Of a DNA stretch of 64,000 nt, positions 50,846 through 59,023 are shown one piece after another; positions within the stretch are counted from its first letter, which is position 1, and each line of letters opens with the position of its first letter. A model generated the notes under the pieces. That model ran no database searches, was not told the DNA's origin, and saw only the letters and a list, made by a program, of their open reading frames with translations. The position numbers and the translations under genes were made by a program. The DNA is from DASUPK01 sp963728875 (lineage in GTDB: Bacteria; Actinomycetota; Thermoleophilia; Solirubrobacterales; 70-9), in assembly GCA_963728875.1 (NCBI GenBank), contig CAVSLJ010000004.1:62001-126000 (forward strand), in the 5' to 3' direction.

Positions 50846-51805
50846 ACGATCCGGCTCGGCGGCTCCTCCCCCTCCAGCACCGCGATGACGTTGTCGGCGA
50901 CCGCGTTCGCCATGCCGTCGCGCGACGGGATCGTCGCCGAGCCAATATGCGGCAGGAGGACCGCGCGCGGTGCCTCCAGCAGCCGCGGGTTGACCTCCGG
51001 CTCGTTCTCGTAGACGTCCAGGCCGGCGGCACCCGAGCTGCCCGCTCTCGAGGGCCGCCGCCACCGCCTCTGAGTCGACCAGGGGCCCGCGGGAGGTATT
51101 GACCAGCACCCCCTGCGGCCCGATCAGCTCCAGCTCGGTGGCGCCGATCAGTCCCCTGGTGTCCGGTGTCGACGGGGCGTGGATGCTGACCACGTCAGAG
51201 GCTTCGAGCAGCTCGCGAAGCTCCAGGCGGCGTGCGCCCAGCGCGCTCTCCGCCTCCGGTTTCGGCGACTGGCTCGTGTAGGCGATCTCGGCACCGAGGC
51301 CATGAGCGAGCCGGGCGTACGCGGTCCCGATCCGACCGAGGCCGACGACGCCCACGGTCGCGCCCCGGATCTCGATCCCCCTGTACGCTGCCGGGTCCCA
51401 GCCGCGCCAGCGCCCGGCGCGCAGATCGCGCTCGGCGTCGCTCATCCGGCGGGCCGCGGCCAGCGTCAGCGCCATCGCCAGCTCCGCGGTCGCCTCGGTG
51501 AGCACGTCCGGCGTGTTGGTGACGACCACCCCCCGCTCCCGGCAGGCCTCCAGGTCCACGTTGTCGTAGCCGACCGCGAAGTTGGAGACGACCCTCAGAC
51601 TGTCACCGGCGGCGTCGAGGACCTCGCCATCGACCGGGACGCTCGGGTCCGCGGCAAGGGCGGCGGCGCCGGGAACCATCGCGAGCAGGTCCTCCCGGGT
51701 CGCGTCGAGCCCACCCTGCCTGACGTCGAAACGCTCCCTCAGCCGCTCGAGGCCCGCGGGCAGCAGGACCCTGGCGACAACTACGAGCTGGCGTTCATCG
51801 TTCAT
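50842..51805 (-). pseudogene. Frameshifted D-2-hydroxyacid (glycerate/phosphoglycerate) dehydrogenase
   Basis: The first 250 residues read as a normal D-isomer-specific dehydrogenase: NAD-binding VGVVGLGRIGTAYARLA and LVNTSRGPLVDSEAV. At 51031-51037 (three Gs in the codon strand) a single extra base diverts the frame to a long nonsense tail ending at 50801. Removing one base restores AAGLDVYENEPEVNPRLLEA, the catalytic-His segment LPHIGSATIPSR and a stop at 50842 that shares CTAG with the convergent gene. The repaired protein is 320 residues, normal for the family. A base-calling error or recent mutation is likely. Confidence 0.8.
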
Positions 51806-51806
51806 A

Positions 51807-51839
51807 GTTAGCTGAAACTAACCGTTACGGTGAAGTAAC
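51807..51839. promoter_or_regulatory. Tandem inverted repeats in divergent promoter region
   Basis: Two 16-base units follow each other with a 1-base spacer: GTTAG-N6-CTAAC (51807-51822) and GTTAC-N6-GTAAC (51824-51839). Both have complementary 5-base arms, so they look like paired binding sites of a dimeric regulator. They lie between the dehydrogenase and the DNA-binding protein gene and start two bases from the dehydrogenase start codon. Confidence 0.6.
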
Positions 51840-51870
51840 TGTCAACCGGGATAGAGAGGACTTGAAAGAC

Positions 51871-52215
51871 ATGCCAAGCGCTTCCAACACAGTGGATCAG
51901 GCCAGGACGCTACTCGAGCGCCGGTTGCGCGAGCTCGATGACGAGCGCAAGCAGGTCGAGGCCGCGCTCGCCGGCCTCGGTAAGAGTGCCAGGCGCGGCC
52001 CGGGCCGCCCGCGTGCGGCCGGTCGCCGGCGACGCCGGCGGGGCAGCACCCGCGCCGACCAGGCCGTGAAGATCATCAGCGACAACCCGGGGATCAAGGT
52101 CTCCGAGCTCGGCAAGAAGATGAAGCTGAATCACCCGAACTACCTGTATCGGGTGCTGCCGGACCTGGAGAAGGAAGGCCGCGTCCGCCGCAAGGGGACC
52201 GGCTATTACACATAA
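51871..52215 (+). CDS. AT-hook/winged-helix DNA-binding protein
   Basis: From ATG 51871 (ten bases after AGAGGA) the product is 114 residues. An N-terminal coiled helix (ARTLLERRLRELDDERKQVE, AALAGLG) could dimerise. A basic AT-hook stretch follows (RRGPGRPRAAGRRRRRRG), then a winged-helix domain (ADQAVKIISDNPGIKVSELG, KKMKLNHPNYLYRVLPDL, EKEGRVRRKG). This resembles H-NS/Lsr2-like architectural proteins in layout but not sequence. A nucleoid or global regulatory role is inference. It sits after tandem inverted repeats. Confidence 0.75.
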   Translation: MPSASNTVDQARTLLERRLRELDDERKQVEAALAGLGKSARRGPGRPRAAGRRRRRRGSTRADQAVKIISDNPGIKVSELGKKMKLNHPNYLYRVLPDLEKEGRVRRKGTGYYT

Positions 52216-52217
52216 AC

Positions 52218-52238
52218 GGGTTGCCCTGGCGGGCACCC
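52218..52238 (+). terminator. Terminator hairpin after the AT-hook protein gene
   Basis: GGGTTGCCC and GGGCACCC form a stem with one bulged T and a TGGC loop, two bases after the TAA stop. No T-run follows. It may serve both this gene and the convergent mdh. Confidence 0.5.
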
Positions 52239-52243
52239 TCGCA

Positions 52244-53227
52244 TCAGATCAGTCCCAGGTCCTTCACCGAGTCGCGCTCTTCCCTGAGCTCGGCGACGGT
52301 CGCGTCGATCCGCTCGCGTGAGAAATCGGTGACCTCGAGGCCCTCGACGCGCTTCCACTCGCCGCCGGAGCACTCGCAGGCCGCGCCGCAGATCAGGCCC
52401 TCCTCGATGTCGTATGAGCCGTCGGAGACGACCGCCATCGAGGCCCAGTCGCCGTCGGGAGTCCCGAGGACCCAGTCTTGCACGTGGTCGATGGCCGCAT
52501 TCGCCGCGGAAGCGGCGCTTGAGGCCCCGCGGGCCTCGATGATCGCGGCGCCGCGCTTGCCGACGGTGGGGATGAACTCATCCGCGATCCAGGCCTCGTC
52601 GTCCACCTGATCCCACGCCGGGCTGCCGTCCACCAGCGCATTGACCAGGTCGGGGTACTGCGTCGGTGAGTGGTTGCCCCAGACGGTCATCCGCTTGATG
52701 TCGGTGACCGGCCGCTCCAGCTTGTTGGCCAGCTGGGCGATCGCGCGATTGTGGTCGAGCCGCATCATCGCCGTGAAGCGCTCTGCCGGGACGTCGGGCG
52801 CGTGCGACTTCGCGATCAGGCAGTTGGTGTTGGCGGGGTTGCCGACCACCAGGATCCTGACGTCGTCGGCCGCGTGCGAGTTGATCGCCTCGCCCTGCGG
52901 CTTGAAGATCCCGCCATTGGCCTCGAGCAGGTCGGCACGCTCCATGCCCTTCGTCCGCGGCCGGGCGCCCACCAGCAGCGCGATGTTCGTCCCGTCGAAG
53001 GCCTCGTTCGGATCGTCGGAGATGTCGATCGCGCGGAGCAGCGGGAAGGCGCAGTCCTCCAGCTCCATCGCGGTTCCCTCCGCGGCCGTGACCGCGTCGG
53101 GGATCTCCAGAAGCCGGAGGTTCACCTCGGTGTCCGGTCCGAGCATCTGCCCGGAGGCGATGCGGAAGAGGATGGCGTAGCCGATCTGGCCGGCCGCGCC
53201 GGTGACTGTGACGTTGACGGGGCTCAA
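52244..53227 (-). CDS. mdh: Malate dehydrogenase
   Basis: From TTG 53227 the product is 327 residues. It has NAD-binding VTVTGAAGQIGYAILFRIAS, the LVGARPRTKGMERADLLEANG loop with catalytic Arg, VVGNPANTNCLIA, and the catalytic His in TVWGNHSPTQYPD. It belongs to the cytosolic-type MDH group with the motif order seen in actinobacteria and eukaryotes. The TTG overlaps the icd stop (TTGA) and AAGGAG stands five bases before it, so translation is coupled to icd. The long frame upstream is not coding. Confidence 0.95.
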   Translation of the reverse strand: MSPVNVTVTGAAGQIGYAILFRIASGQMLGPDTEVNLRLLEIPDAVTAAEGTAMELEDCAFPLLRAIDISDDPNEAFDGTNIALLVGARPRTKGMERADLLEANGGIFKPQGEAINSHAADDVRILVVGNPANTNCLIAKSHAPDVPAERFTAMMRLDHNRAIAQLANKLERPVTDIKRMTVWGNHSPTQYPDLVNALVDGSPAWDQVDDEAWIADEFIPTVGKRGAAIIEARGASSAASAANAAIDHVQDWVLGTPDGDWASMAVVSDGSYDIEEGLICGAACECSGGEWKRVEGLEVTDFSRERIDATVAELREERDSVKDLGLI

Positions 53228-54438
53228 TTCATCTCCTTGGTCAGGTTTTCGTCGATGGCGGCCAGGAACTCCTGGGTGGTCAGGAACTCCTGGTCCGGGC
53301 CGATCAGCAGGGCGAGGTCCTTGGTCATCTTCCCGCTCTCGACCGTCTCGACGCATACGCGCTCGAGGGTCTCGGCGAACTCGGTCACCTGCGGCGTCTC
53401 GTCCATCCGGCCGCGGGCGGCGAGGCCGCGCGTCCAGGCGAAGATCGAGGCGATCGGGTTGGTCGAGGTCGGCTTGCCCTCCTGGTGCTGGCGGAAGTGG
53501 CGGGTGACTGTGCCGTGGGCGGCCTCGGCCTCGACGGTCTTGCCATCGGCGGTCATCAGGACGCTCGTCATCAGGCCGAGGGAGCCGAACCCCTGGGCGA
53601 CGGTGTCCGACTGCACGTCGCCGTCGTAGTTCTTGCACGCCCAGACGTAGCCACCCTCCCACTTCAGCGCCGCGGCCACCATGTCGTCGATCAGGCGGTG
53701 CTCGTAGGTGAGGCCCGCCTGCTCGAACTCCTCCTTGAACTCGGAGTCGTAGACCTCCTGGAAGATGTCCTTGAAGCGGCCGTCGTAGCGCTTCAGGATC
53801 GTGTTCTTGGTCGACATGTAGACCGGGAAGCCACGGTCGAGGCCGTAGCGCATCGAGGCCCGCGCGAAGTCCCGGATCGAGTCGTCGAGGTTGTACATGG
53901 CGAGAGCGACCCCGCCGCCGGGGAAGTCGTAGACGTCGAGCTCGATCGGCTCCCCGCCGTCCTTCGGCGTGTAGGTCAGGGTCAGCTCACCCTCTCCCGG
54001 CACCACCAGGTCCGTGGCCCGGTACTGGTCGCCGAAGGCATGACGGCCGATCACGATCGGCTTCGTCCATCCTGGGACCAGGCGCGGCACGTTCGAGATC
54101 ACGATCGGCTCACGGAAGATGACCCCCCCGAGGATGTTCCGGATCGTCCCGTTGGGGGAGCGATACATCTCCTTGAGGCCGAACTCCTCGACTCGCGCCT
54201 CGTCCGGCGTGATCGTCGCGCACTTCACCCCCACGCCGTATTCCTTGATCGCGTTGGCGGCGTCGACCGTGATCTGGTCCTCGGTCTCGTCCCGCTTCTC
54301 GATCGAGAGGTCGAAGTACTTCAGGTCGATATCGAGGTAGGGCAGGATCAGCTGCTCCTTGATGAAGGACCAGATGATCCGGGTCATCTCGTCGCCGTCG
54401 AGCTCGACGATGGGGTTTTTGACCTTGATTTTCGGCAT
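53224..54438 (-). CDS. icd: NADP-dependent isocitrate dehydrogenase (eukaryote-like, type II)
   Basis: The 404-residue product starts PKIKVKNPIVELDGDEMTRIIW, the hallmark of the homodimeric type II IDH also found in mitochondria and cytosol of eukaryotes, with SPNGTIRNILGG, KLISKNT-like STKNTILKRYDGRFKD, and HRLIDDMVAAALKWEGG. It decarboxylates isocitrate to 2-oxoglutarate and makes NADPH. It leads a two-gene TCA operon with mdh. The divergent neighbour is the cyclase gene at 54497. Confidence 0.96.
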   Translation of the reverse strand: MPKIKVKNPIVELDGDEMTRIIWSFIKEQLILPYLDIDLKYFDLSIEKRDETEDQITVDAANAIKEYGVGVKCATITPDEARVEEFGLKEMYRSPNGTIRNILGGVIFREPIVISNVPRLVPGWTKPIVIGRHAFGDQYRATDLVVPGEGELTLTYTPKDGGEPIELDVYDFPGGGVALAMYNLDDSIRDFARASMRYGLDRGFPVYMSTKNTILKRYDGRFKDIFQEVYDSEFKEEFEQAGLTYEHRLIDDMVAAALKWEGGYVWACKNYDGDVQSDTVAQGFGSLGLMTSVLMTADGKTVEAEAAHGTVTRHFRQHQEGKPTSTNPIASIFAWTRGLAARGRMDETPQVTEFAETLERVCVETVESGKMTKDLALLIGPDQEFLTTQEFLAAIDENLTKEMN

Positions 54439-54496
54439 GCGGGGTCGGCGATGCTATGCCAATCCCGAGGTCGGCGAGCCTCGTTATCTTGGTCAC

Positions 54497-57400
54497 ATGA
54501 ACAGCTTGGGAGGAGAGCGGAAGATCGCGACGATGCTGTTCGCCGATCTGGTCGGCTCCACCCAGCTTGCCACCGAGCTTGATCCCGAGGACCTGCGCGG
54601 CCGGCTGGAGCCCTTCTTCGAGGCCGCCCGGGGGGCGCTCGAGCAGCACGGCGGCACGGTCGAGAAGTACATCGGCGACGCGGTGATGGCCGTCTTCGGC
54701 GCGCCAGTCGCCCACGGCGACGACCCGGACCGGGCGATCGCGGCGGCGCTGTCGGTCGTCGACAGGGTCTCGGCGATCGACGGGGACCTTTCCGTGCGCG
54801 TCGGGATCGAGACCGGCGAGGTCCTCGCCGTCCCGGAGAGCGGCGACCTCCGCGTCACCGGCGAGGCCGTGAACGCGGCCGCCCGCCTGCAGCAGGCGGC
54901 GGCGCCGGGCGAGGTGCTGGTCGGCGAGCGGACCGCTCGCGCCTGCCGGCGCGCCCAGTTCGAGCGCAATGGCGCAGTCGACGCCAAGGGCATGGAGGCG
55001 CTGACCGCGTTCCGGGCGGTGGCGGTATGCGACGAGGACGAGGTCACCGACGTTCCGCTGATCGGCCGCGAGGACGACCTCGCGATGCTCCGCCTGATCG
55101 CTCGTCGGGCGGAGAGGGAGCGGGTTCCCCAGCTGGTGACGGTGATCGGCGAGGCCGGGATCGGCAAGACTCGGCTCGGCAGCGAGCTCTTTGCCGAGCT
55201 CGGCAACGATGGCTGGCGAACGGTGGTGGGCCGCAGCCCGCCCTACGGGCACGGCATCGCGTTCTGGGCGCTCGGCGAGATCCTTCATGACGCGGCCGGC
55301 TACTCGACCGAAGCTCGCTCGGACGAGGTGGAGCCCGCTCTGCGGAACGTTCTCGAGAGGCTGGGCGCCGAGGATGCCGCCGACCTGGCGGCCGCGCTGG
55401 TGGTGGCGATGCGAGGAGCCGAGGAGGGCGCCGACGCGGAGGATGAGCTGAAGCGGGCCTGGCGCCGCTTCGTCGCGCTGCTGGCGGCCGACCAGCCGCT
55501 GGCGATCGGCGTCGACGACGCGCATTGGGCGGACGAGGGCACACTCAACCTGCTCGAGGAGGCCGCCTTCGGCCTCTCCGACGCCCCGGTCATCATCCTG
55601 TGCACCTGCCGGCCCGAGCTCTCCGAGCGACTGCCGGACTTCGGGCGCTCCGCGCGCAATCACACGCAGATCGAGCTTTTGCCGCTCGATGGTCCCTCCG
55701 CGACGCGGCTCGCGGAGCTCCTCCTCCCCGAGGACCGTCGCCCGATCGCTGGGCGGATCGCCGACGCCGCGGGCGGCAACCCCTTCTTCACGGAGGAGGT
55801 CTCCCGCGCCATCCGGGAGGAGCATGAAGAGGCCGTACCCGAGCGGCTGCCCGACACGGTGCAGGCCGCGATCGCCGCTCGCATCGACCTGCTTCCGCCG
55901 GAGGAGAAGCGCGCACTGCAGTTGGCGGCCGTGCTCGGACACACCTTCGCGCAGGGCCCGCTGGAGGATCTCCTCGGCGAGGATCCCGGCGACCTGCTCT
56001 GGTCGCTTCGGCGCCGCGCCCTGGTCGAGGAGCGCACCACCTCCGAGGCCGGCAGCTACGCGTTCCGCCATCAGCTGATCAAGGACGTCGCCTACGGCTC
56101 CCTGCCGCGCGCGGAGCGAGCGGACCTGCACGACCGGGCAGCGGAGGCGCTGATGGTCCGCGCGCCATTCGCCGAGAGGGCGGAGCTGGTCGCCTACCAC
56201 CTCGACCATGCCTTCGAGCTCCAACCGACACCTGAACGGCGGAATGCGGCCTGCACCGCCCTCGCCGAGGCCGCCGCCAGCGCCGTGCGCCGCGGAGCCG
56301 CGGCGCGGGGACAGGCGCTCTACGAGCAGGCGGCCGAGCTGTCCGAGGGCTCCGAGCAGGTGGATTGGCTGATCGCGGCCGGCGAGGTGGCGCTGCGCCG
56401 CTGGCGCGGCGACTACGCGCTGAGGCTCTACCGTGAGGCCGGGGAGACGGCGGAGCGGATCGGCGATTCCCGTGCCGCGGACGGCTACGCGCGGGCGGTC
56501 GAGATCGGCACCCGGATGAGCGGGATCAGCGGGAACCCGGACCGCGAGCAGCTCCGGCCGCTGCTCGAGCGCGGACGCGCCCTGGTCACCGATGACGACA
56601 CAATCACCAAGGCCAGGCTGCTGCTCGACGAGGCATGGCTCGCGTGGAAGAACGACCAGACGCTCGAGATGGAGCGACCGGCGCTCGGTGGATTGGAGCT
56701 TGCCCGCGAGTCGGGTGACCTTACGGTCCTGCAGAGTGCGCTGGACGCCGTCACCGCGAGCGACTGGCAGCAGGGCCGGCACCGCGACGCGGTCGAGCAC
56801 ACGAGGGAGAGGCTGGACCTGCTTCGCGACGCGCCGCGCACCGGGACCCTCGACGTCGAGCGCAGCGACGCTCTTCACATGATGATCGAGTGCCTGCTCC
56901 AGACCGGGGACTTCCACGAGGCCGAGACCTACGCCAGGGAGGCCCGCGATCTCGACCTTTCGCGCGGGATCATCTACTCCGCCTGGCAGCGGGGCCTGCT
57001 GCCCGCCTTCTTCCTGGGGCGCTGGGATGAGGCGCTCGATATGGCGAACCACGTCCGTGACGCCTGGGTGGCCGCGGAGCGCCCGCCGCTGGGTGCCTTC
57101 GCCACTTCAATCGCGTGTGCGGGCGCGATCATGGGCCTGCGCGGGGACGACCGCTGGTCCGGCTGGTTCGAGATCGCCGACGAGCTCGGGGAGGGCGGCC
57201 TCGGCAACAAGGCGGGCGTCGTCGTGATGAAGGCCGAGATCGAGTTGCACCAGGGCGAGCTCCAGTGCGCAGCGGACCGCTTCGTGTCCAAGATCTCGAC
57301 GACCTGGTTCCGCTCTCCATACCTGGCCGCGCGTGCCGAGGCCTACTCGCGCCTGGGCAGCGAGGACGCCGACGACGCGATCCTGGCCGCCGAGGACGGC

Positions 57401-57613
57401 ATCGGCGAACACCGCTACGCGATGGGCATCCTGCTGCGTGCGAAGGGGATCCGCTCCGGCGATGAGAAGATTCTGCGGGAATCGCTCGACCTCTTCAGGC
57501 AGCTCGACTGCCCGTATCAGTCGGCGCGCACCGGCTGGCTGCTCCGCGGCGAGGATCGCGAGGAGGCGAAGCGGACGTTCGAGTCGCTCGGAGCGACGCT
57601 CCCGGCCGACTAG
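54497..57613 (+). CDS. Class III adenylate/guanylate cyclase fused to AAA-type ATPase and TPR-like region
   Basis: This 1038-residue protein is a large signalling protein. Residues 10-175 are a class III cyclase with metal-binding D17 (FADLVGST) and D61 (EKYIGDAVMAVFGAP), substrate-selecting K57 and the N126/R130 pair (GEAVNAAARLQ), so it should be catalytically competent. Residues about 185-500 are a STAND/AAA-like ATPase with Walker A GEAGIGKTRLG and LAIGVDDAHWADEGTLNLLEE. The last 450 residues are helical repeats resembling TPR. Such proteins act as ATP-dependent switches controlling cyclic nucleotide synthesis. It is divergent from icd. Confidence 0.9.
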   Translation: MNSLGGERKIATMLFADLVGSTQLATELDPEDLRGRLEPFFEAARGALEQHGGTVEKYIGDAVMAVFGAPVAHGDDPDRAIAAALSVVDRVSAIDGDLSVRVGIETGEVLAVPESGDLRVTGEAVNAAARLQQAAAPGEVLVGERTARACRRAQFERNGAVDAKGMEALTAFRAVAVCDEDEVTDVPLIGREDDLAMLRLIARRAERERVPQLVTVIGEAGIGKTRLGSELFAELGNDGWRTVVGRSPPYGHGIAFWALGEILHDAAGYSTEARSDEVEPALRNVLERLGAEDAADLAAALVVAMRGAEEGADAEDELKRAWRRFVALLAADQPLAIGVDDAHWADEGTLNLLEEAAFGLSDAPVIILCTCRPELSERLPDFGRSARNHTQIELLPLDGPSATRLAELLLPEDRRPIAGRIADAAGGNPFFTEEVSRAIREEHEEAVPERLPDTVQAAIAARIDLLPPEEKRALQLAAVLGHTFAQGPLEDLLGEDPGDLLWSLRRRALVEERTTSEAGSYAFRHQLIKDVAYGSLPRAERADLHDRAAEALMVRAPFAERAELVAYHLDHAFELQPTPERRNAACTALAEAAASAVRRGAAARGQALYEQAAELSEGSEQVDWLIAAGEVALRRWRGDYALRLYREAGETAERIGDSRAADGYARAVEIGTRMSGISGNPDREQLRPLLERGRALVTDDDTITKARLLLDEAWLAWKNDQTLEMERPALGGLELARESGDLTVLQSALDAVTASDWQQGRHRDAVEHTRERLDLLRDAPRTGTLDVERSDALHMMIECLLQTGDFHEAETYAREARDLDLSRGIIYSAWQRGLLPAFFLGRWDEALDMANHVRDAWVAAERPPLGAFATSIACAGAIMGLRGDDRWSGWFEIADELGEGGLGNKAGVVVMKAEIELHQGELQCAADRFVSKISTTWFRSPYLAARAEAYSRLGSEDADDAILAAEDGIGEHRYAMGILLRAKGIRSGDEKILRESLDLFRQLDCPYQSARTGWLLRGEDREEAKRTFESLGATLPAD

Positions 57614-57691
57614 GTCGACCCCTCTCGCTCGCTTGGAGATGTGAATTCAGGACTGCCGCTTCTCGTCCAAAGCAGTAGTTGAACGAAGCCA

Positions 57692-58348
57692 TTAGAGCGG
57701 CAGCTGTTTCGCCTTCTTCTTGCACTTCTTCAGCTTCTTTTGCGACCAGTGCTTCTGTTTCGCCTTCTTCTTGCACTTCTTGAGGGCGGCGTCGCGCTGC
57801 CCGGTGGGCTGGGCTGCCTGCGCCCCGGTGACAGTTACCTGTACCGGCCTCGCCTTGTCGTTGAACGTCCCGAAGGGCGCCATGGGGGTCGTGCTTGGAG
57901 GAACATCCCCTGTGAAGAAGGTCGTCACATAACCCACATCGTCGCTCGCGCAGCTGCCGCCGTTCTGGGTGATGCCAATGATCTGGCCCGCCTTGACGGG
58001 GATGTTCGCCGGGTAGTCGGTTACGGCGTTAGGGGTCTGCGAGCCCGCCGGCGCTTGCGCGTCGATCACGAATTGGCCCCCGCCCACCGCGTGACCCACC
58101 TTCAGCTTCAGGTCCGTAACCGGCGTCGCGCCGGCATGCCAGGCCCAGGAGGTGATCACCCCATCGAAGGGGATGACGTAGGAAACGCGGCTGGGACTCC
58201 CCGTCTCCAGATAGGTGAATGGTCCGACGCAGTTGATGGCGGGCGTGAACAGCTGTCCCACGGTGGCAGTCGCCGCGCAGGAAGTGCTCGTCACGATGCC
58301 CAGGACGAGGACGGAAAGCCCGGTCGCTAACACGCTCCCGCGAATCAT
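57692..58348 (-). CDS. Secreted protein with Lys/Cys-rich tail
   Basis: From ATG 58348 (preceded by AAAGGGAG) the product is 218 residues with a signal peptide (about residues 1-26, ending STSCAATA). The mature part is a beta-rich domain (INCVGPFTYLETGSPS, VIPFDGVITSWAWHAGATPV, DLKLKVGHAVGGGQFVIDAQ). The C-terminus is a Lys/Cys tail with a repeated KKCKKKAKQ block. It resembles the broken gene at 9061-9781. The function is unknown. The Cys-Lys tail might anchor the protein in the cell wall or be a sorting signal, but that is inference. Confidence 0.75.
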   Translation of the reverse strand: MIRGSVLATGLSVLVLGIVTSTSCAATATVGQLFTPAINCVGPFTYLETGSPSRVSYVIPFDGVITSWAWHAGATPVTDLKLKVGHAVGGGQFVIDAQAPAGSQTPNAVTDYPANIPVKAGQIIGITQNGGSCASDDVGYVTTFFTGDVPPSTTPMAPFGTFNDKARPVQVTVTGAQAAQPTGQRDAALKKCKKKAKQKHWSQKKLKKCKKKAKQLPL

Positions 58349-58453
58349 CTGAGCTCCCTTTGGTCGAGACGGGGCCTGGCAGGCACCCATGCCCGACTCT
58401 GTCAAAAGCCTTGGCCGCATGTCAAGGCAGACGCGCGTCTGAGGGGGGTCGAC

Positions 58454-58897
58454 CTAGGCGTGGCTGCGCTTCTCGGCGTCTCGCAGACGCGATGCCAGCG
58501 TCTCGAGCAGCGGCCAGGCAACCTCTGGGTGCTCTTCGATGAAGGGCCGGAACTCCCAGGCGGTGATCCCCTGACAGCGCAGGTCCGTGGTCGCGACGAT
58601 CGTCGCCGAGCGCGGCCCGCTGTCGATCAGCGCGATCTCGCCGAAGTACTCCCCCGGCCCGAGCGTCCGGACGATGTTCCCGTCGATGCTGACGGTCGCG
58701 TTGCCGTCCTCGATCACGAAGAAGCCGATCCCGCTCTTGCCCTCGGTGGTGATCTCGTCGCCCTCGTTGAAGCCGCGCTCCTGCATGCGATTCGCGAGCT
58801 TCTTGAGCTCCTTCGGCTTCACCCCCTGGAAGAGGGGAACGCCGCCCAGCGTCTCCACCACGTCCGCCACATGTACAGCATATTCCGGCTTCGCCAT
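58454..58897 (-). CDS. Cyclic nucleotide-binding domain protein
   Basis: A 147-residue stand-alone CNB domain: VPLFQGVKPKELKKLANRMQ, ERGFNEGDEITTEGKSGIGF, FVIEDGNATVSIDGN and the phosphate-binding cassette YFGEIALIDSGPRSATIVA with the conserved E and R that bind cAMP or cGMP. It has no DNA-binding domain, so it must act through a partner. The start ATG 58897 lies inside repeat copy B (residues MAKP). It is within 1 kb of a class III cyclase, which may be its source of ligand. Confidence 0.87.
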   Translation of the reverse strand: MAKPEYAVHVADVVETLGGVPLFQGVKPKELKKLANRMQERGFNEGDEITTEGKSGIGFFVIEDGNATVSIDGNIVRTLGPGEYFGEIALIDSGPRSATIVATTDLRCQGITAWEFRPFIEEHPEVAWPLLETLASRLRDAEKRSHA

Positions 58898-58981
58898 CAG
58901 GTCGCGGCCACGAGCAGCCGCCCCACATGGGTCGCTTCGGGCTTCGCCCTCCGCTCCAAAGTGGAGCGGCCTGCTGGCCGC
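58887..58981 (+). repeat. Interspersed structured repeat, copy B
   Basis: The 95-base element opens GGCTTCGCCATCAGGTC; outer stem GCGGCCA pairs with TGGCCGC, inner stem AGCCGC with GCGGCC (one mismatch). Two apical hairpins are intact: GGGC-TTC-GCCC and CGCTCCA-AAG-TGGAGCG. It contains the start codon of the CNB gene on the other strand and is followed 15 bases later by the TetR operator palindrome. Confidence 0.85.
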
Positions 58982-58996
58982 TAGGTTGACGCAAAG

Positions 58997-59014
58997 AGTG
59001 AATCATGATTCACT
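58997..59014. promoter_or_regulatory. Palindromic operator before TetR/acyl-CoA operon
   Basis: AGTGAATCATGATTCACT is an 18-bp perfect palindrome, ten bases before the TetR start codon, with repeat copy B just upstream. It is the probable binding site of the TetR repressor that heads the operon. Confidence 0.82.
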
Positions 59015-59023
59015 TCTTGACCG

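Noticed and set aside
52244..53662. Malate dehydrogenase frame extended upstream to 472 residues
   Set aside because: The extra residues lie inside icd in another frame; TTG 53227 with AAGGAG and a TTGA overlap is the better start.
54110..57052. 980-codon minus-strand frame opposite the cyclase-ATPase
   Set aside because: No recognisable domain; the plus-strand protein has all catalytic motifs.
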